From Heloderma charlesbogerti (lineage: Eukaryota; Chordata; Lepidosauria; Squamata; Helodermatidae), in contig JANEZZ010001570.1 of assembly GCA_026122225.1 (NCBI GenBank), positions 6,324,501 through 6,388,500 on the forward strand: 64,000 nt of DNA, given 5' to 3'. Positions within the stretch are counted from its first letter, which is position 1. Every line of letters starts with the position of its first letter. A program made the translations under genes and the position numbers. The notes under the pieces were generated by a model. That model was not told the origin of the DNA. It did no database searches and worked only from the letters and a program-made list of their open reading frames with translations. Shown piece by piece: positions 58,236 through 64,000 of the stretch.

Positions 58236-58848
58236 CATTGCCAGATCAGATTGATTCAAGACATGAACATAGTTGATGGGCTAAATGTAGCTTTACAAAC
58301 ATACTCCTTGGTACTGTCACTACAACAGCTGGGATTGTTTAGCTTTGAAAAAAGGAGGGTAAGGGGAGACATGATAGAGGACTACAAAATTATGTATCGT
58401 GTGGAGAATGTGGATAGGAAGACATTTTTCTCCCTCTCCCAAAATAATAGAACCCGGGGTCTTCCTATGAAGCTGATTGGTGGGAGATTCAGGACAGATA
58501 AAAGGAAGTACTTCTTCACACAGCGCATAGTTAAACTATGGAACTCACTACCACAGGATGTAGTAATGGCCACCAGTTTGGATGGCTTCAAAAGGGGGTT
58601 AGACAAATTCCTGGAGGAAAAGGCTACCAATGGCTACTAGTCTTGATGGCTATGTGCTACCTCCAGTCCCAGAGGCAGTGAGCCTATGTACACCAGTTGC
58701 TGGGGAACATGGGTGGAAGGGTGCTGTTGCGCTCATGCCTTGCTTCTGAGTTCATGGTCAACAGCTGCTCAGCCACTGTGTGAACAGAATGCTGGACTCA
58801 ATGGACCCTTGGTCTGAGCCAGCATGGCTCTTCTTACGTTCTTATCTG
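58236..58848 (+). mobile_element. CR1-L3-type LINE, 3' part
   Basis: The RT C-terminal domain is open over about 130 codons (58250-58640): 'LFSFEKRRVRGDMIEDYKIM', 'FRTDKRKYFFTQRIVKLWNS' and 'MATSLDGFKRGLDKFLEEK', then a 3' UTR ending 'cttggtctgagccagcatgg' and ctcttcttacgttctta. Truncated at the 5' side where the hAT sits. The remaining frame is clean, so this is one of the younger L3 copies. Confidence 0.85.
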
Positions 58849-58854
58849 ACAATC

Positions 58855-59187
58855 CAGGGACAATGTAGGGCCAAGGAGGCCTCCCAAGCCATGAATCTGG
58901 CTTTTCAGGGGTAGCACAATCCCTTCCAGAACAGGTTGAATCCCAAGCCGAGCTTTTTACTGACCAACAGCATACCTGCCTTGTCTGGATTTAATCTCAG
59001 CTTGTTCACCCTCACCCAGCCCATTATCAAACCCAGGCAACATGAAAGCGTACCAACCACTTCATTGGAGTTAGGCGACAAAGAACAGTAGAGCCAAATG
59101 CATGAATCATATTGATGGCACCTCATTCGAAAGCTCCAGATGACCTCTCCCACTGGTTTCATATTGATATTAAACTAACACATGGAC
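58855..59187 (-). mobile_element. L2-like LINE, RT palm/thumb segment
   Basis: Minus strand encodes 'MKPVGEVIWSFRMRCHQY', then a degraded catalytic box where QYADDTQLYL is expected, then 'MGWVRVNKLRLNPDKAGMLL' and, after one shift, 'LPLKSQIHGLGGLLGPTLSL'. These are L2-family landmarks. The segment resumes the L2 broken off at 60480. Confidence 0.8.
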
Positions 59188-59605
59188 CCAGCTTCACACG
59201 GGGTGGATCAGCCCTTAGTTTGATACAGTGAAGCCTTCAAGCAAACTTACGAAGCTGCCAGAGTTGGACACTTTATGCCTGCCCTGGCCCCTAGGGGAGG
59301 GGGTCTGTCCACTTCATTCCCCTGAGGAGGTCAGCTTCCCAGCAGAAGAGGGGAGGGGGCAGCCACATAACTCCCTCAGACTACTCCCTCCAGTCTTCAG
59401 ACTGTATGAAGTGCAAAAGTATCTGCTGGTTAAAAACATCTGCCATGTAGTGACCAAATATGGTACTGCAGGCTTCAACCCCACAGACACATTTAAAGTA
59501 ATTATAATGAATGTGTTTTGTTCTTCATCTCCTGAAGAATGTCTTGAGCTTCTTTCTCTGTCAGCCATGACTCCCTTCTTCTCTGCTCTTCCGTATTTCC
59601 CTCTC
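59188..59605. other. Insert sequence of unknown origin within L2
   Basis: Lies between two L2 pieces together with the solo LTR. Its own identity is unknown. A 137-codon plus-strand frame (59228-59641) spans it into the LTR and shows no domain. Confidence 0.35.
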
Positions 59606-60177
59606 CCACTGTCAGGATTGATTCTGAGCACAGGGAGATAGTTAGCAGCTCAGATTCAGAAGAGGAACAGACAGAACTGGGGGATGCATTTTCCCAAGCC
59701 AGTTCAGATATGGGTAAGCATGCTTCTCAGGTTACTAACTCCAAGATAGCTGGGCCTGAAGCCCCCACACCCTGTGAGAAGCCGGGAGGAGGAGGAGGAG
59801 GAGGATGAGAGTGGGGGCTGTGACCTACGGGATGCTACACTACGGCACAGAGCTAAGAGGGAAAAGGTCAGGGGTGGCGCTCAGACGGTCGACCCAGTTA
59901 GCGATGCATGAAAAGTGACATAGGGAAGCATCACTGGAAGGGCAGGACATCCCTCCCTAAGTTAGTCTAGCCAGCAAGCCTCACTTCAAACTGTAGGCAA
60001 CGTTGGTGTTCCCATTTGAATCCCGCAGAGGCATTCCTTTGTAGCCTGAGAGTCTTCAAGGATTTGCATCCATAATGAACCTGTTGATAATAAATTCAAG
60101 GCCTGAGACTGAAGCCTCCCTATTTGTGTGTGTGGGTGCATCAGGAAAGAGTGGGCCCAAGGGAAACATGACACCAC
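59606..60177 (+). mobile_element. Candidate solo LTR, 564 bp
   Basis: 59610-60173 starts tgtcaggattgattctgagc and ends gggaaacatgaca, giving the TGTCA...TGACA termini usual for LTRs, with ccac at 59606-59609 and 60174-60177 as a 4-bp duplication. AATAAA lies at 60089-60094, 80 bp before the right end, as expected for R/U5. A GGA-repeat stretch is at about 59787-59807. No internal retroelement genes are present, so a recombined solo LTR is the simplest reading. Family unknown. Confidence 0.5.
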
Positions 60178-60324
60178 CACATCAACTGCCAACATTCTTC
60201 TTCTATTGCCTGGGCAACTTGCTCCCTTCCCCTAACCCCTGCTGTATCTATCTGATAATTTCAGCTCCTTCTACATTATCCCCTTTCTTAATGGGATACA
60301 CCCTCACATCCATTTGCACTCTAA

Positions 60325-60370
60325 ACAGAATAATCCTGCAACCATTTTGGACAGAATAATCCTGCAACCA
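60325..60370. repeat. 26-bp tandem duplication
   Basis: acagaataatcctgcaacca at 60325-60344 and again at 60351-60370. Confidence 0.9.
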
Positions 60371-60525
60371 TACTCACTGTGGTATACCTGTAGGTTTTGA
60401 AGAAGGGGTACAGTTTTGCACTTGCAAATTTGTAGGCTGAGTATCTGATGGTAGACAAAAGTTTCACTTTTGAAATGTGAAACAAAGTCTATAACAAAGG
60501 GGACAAGACAGAACCCTGTATGACA

Positions 60526-60678
60526 CCACGGCCCAGCCTTCCTAAACTTGGTGCCCTCCAGTTGTTTGGACTTCATCTCCATTAAACTCCAGCCATCATG
60601 GCCAATGTTCAAGAATTCTGGGAGTTAATAGTCCAAAACATCTGGAGGGCACCAGGTTGGGGAAGGCTGCCATAGGCC
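60526..60678. mobile_element. Palindromic hAT-like MITE (family A) inside L2
   Basis: Runs 60534-60669 from cagccttcctaaacttggtg to the complement caccaggttggggaaggctg. Flanks ccacggcc and ccataggcc look like a decayed duplication. It splits the L2 RT between motifs A and B. Confidence 0.8.
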
Positions 60679-60869
60679 AATGGCTCTATTGCTTAACAGC
60701 GAGTCTCCCAATACCACATTCTGGACATGGCCCAACAGAAAGTATCAGAACCAGTGCAACACAGTGTCCCCAAGGCTCAAACCCACCAGGCATTCCAGAA
60801 GGGTACCATGGTTGATGGTACTGAAAGCCATCAAGAGGTCCAAGAGAACCAACCTACACCCTTCCCCTG

Positions 60870-60904
60870 CACACACACGCGCGCGCGCACACACACACAC
60901 ACAC
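60870..60904. repeat. Alternating (CA)n(CG)n(CA)n tract
   Basis: About 35 bp of strict purine/pyrimidine alternation with a central cgcgcgcgcg, a sequence type that readily adopts Z-DNA. Confidence 0.95.
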
Positions 60905-61225
60905 CAGTTTCCAGCATAGGTCATCCAGTAAGGTGACAAAGCAGTCTCCGTCCCATTTCCCATCTGAACACACAAGTGATATGTATCCAGATAATCCTGA
61001 GCCACTCCTGACTGTGCAACCTCCATGTGAATATTGAAATCCCTAAGAAGAAGCCTGGGGTGATCCAACACCAGCCCAAAGATTGCCCTGGAGACTGTTG
61101 GGCAGTGGTGAAGATGGTGCATCAACAGAATCTCCACATTGTCCCAGCCAGCCAAGTGCAGCAGCATGCACCCAAAATTAGCAGACTGCTGGATGGAGCT
61201 TCTGGTTATTGAGCTATTACTCCTA

Positions 61226-61764
61226 TTGTTGTTGTTGTTCAGTCGTTAAGTCGTGTCCGACTCTTCGTGGCCCCATGGACCATAGCATGCCAGGCCTTCC
61301 TGTCCTCTGTCTCTCCCGGAGCGTCCTCAAGTTCATATTCATTGCATCGATGATGCTATCTAGCCATCTCATCCTCTGCCGTCCCCTTCTCCTTTTGTCT
61401 TCAGTCTTTTCCAGCATCAGGGTCTTTTCCACTTTTCTCTTCGCATTAGGTGGCCAAAATATTTGAGCTTCAGCTTCAGTATCTGTCCTTCCAATGAGCA
61501 CTCAGGGTTGATTTCCTTTAGGATTGAATGATTTGACCTCCTTGCAGTCCAGGGGACTCGTAAGAGTCTTCTCCAGCACCACAGTTCAAAGGCAACAATT
61601 CTTTGGCACTCAGCCTTCCTTATAGTCCAGCTCTCATAGCCATACATGACTACTGGGAAAACCATAGCTTTGATTATACGGACCTTTGTCGGCAAGGTGA
61701 TGTCTCTGCTTCTTACTATGCTGTCTAGGTTTGTCATAGCTTTCCTCCCAAGGAGCAAGCGTCT
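61226..61764 (-). mobile_element. BovB LINE, 3' fragment inside L2
   Basis: The antisense 3' terminus (ttgttgttgttcagtcgtta) is at 61226; homology ends at 61764 in the codons for 'RRLLLGRKAM'. Minus-strand frames show 'VMYGYESWTIRKAECQRI' and 'RLLRVPWTARRSNHSILKEI'; a small deletion near 61435 shifts the frame before 'KTLMLEKTEDKRRRG'. It splits the L2 endonuclease. Confidence 0.93.
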
Positions 61765-61965
61765 GCTTCCCACCTCCCAGACCTAGCCAACTGCACCATG
61801 AAATAACCTGGCTGGCAGAGCTGGGTGAAATGGATTTCCCACTCTTCCCTCAATCAGATCTCAGTGATACATGCCAGGTCAGCATTTTCATCCAGAATCA
61901 CATCCTGGATTATTGATTTTCCCAGTGACTGACCCAGCATTAAAAAGCAGGATCTGTAGCCTGGA
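61765..61965 (-). mobile_element. L2-like LINE, N-terminal endonuclease piece
   Basis: Reading the minus strand from about 61915 gives 'VILDENADLACITEI', a stop, then 'WEIHFTQLCQPGYFM', matching the L2 endonuclease start (..LDENADLACITETW..LCPPGY). It continues the L2 on the far side of the BovB. Confidence 0.75.
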
Positions 61966-63534
61966 AGGTTCACATTCACTGTCTTTGTTCTCCTTTGCTT
62001 GGCTTTAGTATGAATTATTATTGGATTGTTTAATTTTAGTGTATTTTTTATTAATGTGAGATATTTTATTTATGCGGCACTTAAAAGGAGTCACAAGACT
62101 CTTTGTTGTCTTTCCTGAAAAAGACAGTTCAGCCACAAATATCTGTCCTACATCTTCTGCAATAAAAACAGATAACTAAAAATACTGACCACCCATAAAA
62201 CAAGTAACTTTGGGGAACATTTGGTAACACTGATAACTCCTTCTTGCCTTGCCTTGAATTATAACTACATCAGAGCCTTTCCTTGAGAACATTTTGTTTT
62301 GCAAGTATGAAATGTAACCACAGCATGGATATTATGTGAGGACAGGATGACATTATCTTTAAAGGCCTGACAGCTGAGCGTTCATATTAGTGAAATAATT
62401 TGGGCATTTTAGCTCATAACACACACTACTAAGAAAGGTTATTAGTAGTACTAGAGGTTCCCCACGATAACATTCTGCATAGTTAAACAAAGGACAAAAA
62501 CATTCCTGGAAGACAGGAAATCCTCAGCCTGTTTCCAATTGTGATATATTGGACAGGACACCAGGTATGAAAGGGATGAATATCTGAAGAATGACTCATA
62601 AACAGCAAACAGCTTTATTCAACCACAAGTGCAGCTTAAAATTATTTGGGCAATGGATCAGTAATGCCAGATGCCTTTTCTCTACCTGGACTTGGCAAGT
62701 TCAGACTAGCTGTTATTCCTAAACAGGGAGGGTTGGAAGTTTGTTGCAATTTTCCTAGCATCCTGAACCAGTATCAGAGAGGGGAAAAAAAAGAATTATG
62801 AGAATTATGAACCAGTATCAGAGAGGGGGGAAAAAAAAGAATTATGAGAAAAATATGAGATGATGTCAGATAGCCACATCAACAGCCATGATTTGCGAAT
62901 ATATGGTGCTCCCTTGCACGTGTGTGTGAGGGTGCACCACATACATACCTGAAACCTATGTTTCAATTGATGGATATTTGTGAGCAGAGGGGAATGGCCA
63001 ATCCATCTGAAGCCACCCATCGAGAACAGCTCTGAAACCCTGGGACAGAGAAGCCCCACAGGTATGCAGTGGGAAGAAAACAAGGTACCAAGAAGTAAAC
63101 TTAATAAGAGATTTGGTCAGAAAGAAACATTTCAGCAGGCTGGTCTCCCTTAAACTCCAAGTGGTTGCACCTATTGTCAACAGCTATTAAATTAAGGTAT
63201 CCAACATAATGCCTTAAACATCCACAAGATGAGAGTGGATTGAGCGGCAGGGTACTGTTAGTACTGGAAAGAGGATTCAGAAGGAAATTAACAGTTAGTT
63301 TGATTCAGAACTGCTGTTGTTACATGTTTACTCATTCAAGAAAGACCAGGTTACCATGGGGCCAGTGTCTGATCAATACCAGGCCAACTTGCACTGCAAT
63401 AATACAATTAAAGTTTCCTAGGCACACTCAGTATCTCTACTCCATATTCTGCAGTAATGAGGATAATCCCATTGGAACAGAGCACTTGAGCCTGGAAGTT
63501 TGACCACATCATGCAATTTGGGTTCCAAGTATCA
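61966..63534. other. Non-genic interval with a 44-bp tandem duplication
   Basis: tgaaccagtatcagagaggg begins at 62764 and again at 62808, two near-identical 44-bp units. No gene recognised. Frames up to 92 codons are domainless. Confidence 0.45.
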
Positions 63535-63990
63535 ACTTATTTGTATTTGTTACATTGTTATCCCAACTTTCCATACAAAATGTCAAAGGCAGCCAAGGAT
63601 ATGCAATGATAATGCCTAAACATTTCCCATATGGAGTCCCCCCACATCTATTCCCCTTTTGAAATGAATTAGTTTTAATTTTTATATTTTTTTGCTTATA
63701 AAGACATTCTCCACTTAGAGAGAATGTTTCCAATAATGCCGTAGGACCCCAATGGAATTTGATGATGATGATGATTATGATGATATTTATATCCCGCCTT
63801 TTTCCCCAATACTGGGACTCAAGGTGGCTTTACAACATTAAAAACTTGTACAGTTAAAACATATAAATGGAAATATACAAAAGTTAAAAATGTAATTAAA
63901 TCATCGGTAATATTAAAATTGTATACAATTTTAGAATTTAAAAAAGCCAACAATAATATAAACAATAGTATCAATCCATCATATTCTCAC
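63535..63990 (-). mobile_element. L2-type 3' tails, antisense, two fragments
   Basis: 63535-63600 reads as the antisense of 'ggctgcctttgacattttgt' plus a tail. 63760-63850 contains atgatatttatatcccgcct then 'gactcaaggtggctttacaa', the antisense of the usual taagccaccttgagtcc...gcgggatataaat tail. The (GAT)n at 63760-63785 is the tail microsatellite. Confidence 0.65.
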
Positions 63991-64000
63991 AGGTCCGGAC

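Larger units (their letters stand above)
60480..61205 (-). mobile_element. L2-like LINE, endonuclease end and RT start
   Basis: Frame 61167-60745 on the minus strand: 'LVLDHPRLLLRDFNIHMEVA' (endonuclease GDFN box decayed to RDFN), 'YWMTYAGNW', then RT motif A 'LVLLDLLMAFSTINHGTLLE' with the second conserved Asp changed to Ser. After the MITE at 60534-60669, 'GVIQGSVLSP' (motif B, normally GVPQGS) follows near 60533-60500. Several key residues are lost. The Z-DNA-prone repeat at 60870-60904 expanded inside it. Confidence 0.8.

Overview
The window looks like non-genic chromosomal DNA from a squamate reptile (lizard or snake). I found no host protein-coding gene, functional tRNA, rRNA or CRISPR array that I can support. 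The organism call rests on the repeats: several BovB (RTE-clade) LINEs, CR1 and CR1-L3 LINEs, L2-like LINEs, a Sauria-type SINE whose tail matches the BovB 3' end, other tRNA-derived SINEs, and many palindromic hAT-like MITEs. The DNA is AT-rich, with many dinucleotide microsatellites. The window is probably intergenic or a large intron.

Layout. 1-11.1 kb is mostly unique-looking AT-rich DNA with a perfect hairpin (1.8 kb), a CR1-L3 tail (3.1 kb) and MITE remnants. 11.1-13.9 kb is a minus-strand CR1 with decayed endonuclease and reverse transcriptase. 14.1-15.4 kb is a patchwork of SINEs, microsatellites and palindromic elements. 15.9-19.1 kb is an old, near full-length RTE of a diverged subfamily. 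22.8 kb holds a minute BovB tail insertion between 9-bp direct repeats. 26.8-30.0 kb is a full-length BovB with a perfect 12-bp target-site duplication. 37.3-38.1 kb is a non-autonomous hAT with a perfect 8-bp duplication. 39.7 kb holds a near-perfect 94-bp palindrome. 40.3-41.5 kb is a 5'-truncated BovB whose remaining reading frame is uninterrupted. 44-50 kb contains SINEs, L2 tails and several hAT MITEs. 50.35-52.25 kb is another truncated BovB with target-site duplication and only two nonsense codons.

54.2-62.0 kb is the densest stack. A minus-strand L2 LINE appears to have been split over about 6.4 kb by later arrivals: a 1.2-kb hAT with a CpG-rich, promoter-like interior and a perfect 8-bp duplication, a plus-strand CR1-L3, a candidate solo LTR, a palindromic MITE and a fifth BovB.

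How the pieces work together. The LINEs supply endonuclease and reverse transcriptase. The SINEs end in sequence resembling particular LINE 3' ends (Sauria SINE with BovB, a second tRNA-SINE with CR1-L3, a MIR-like SINE with L2), so three LINE/SINE partnerships can be read here. The hAT elements are all non-autonomous: no transposase was seen. All boundaries come from reading by eye; family names are from memory of consensus sequences and were not searched.
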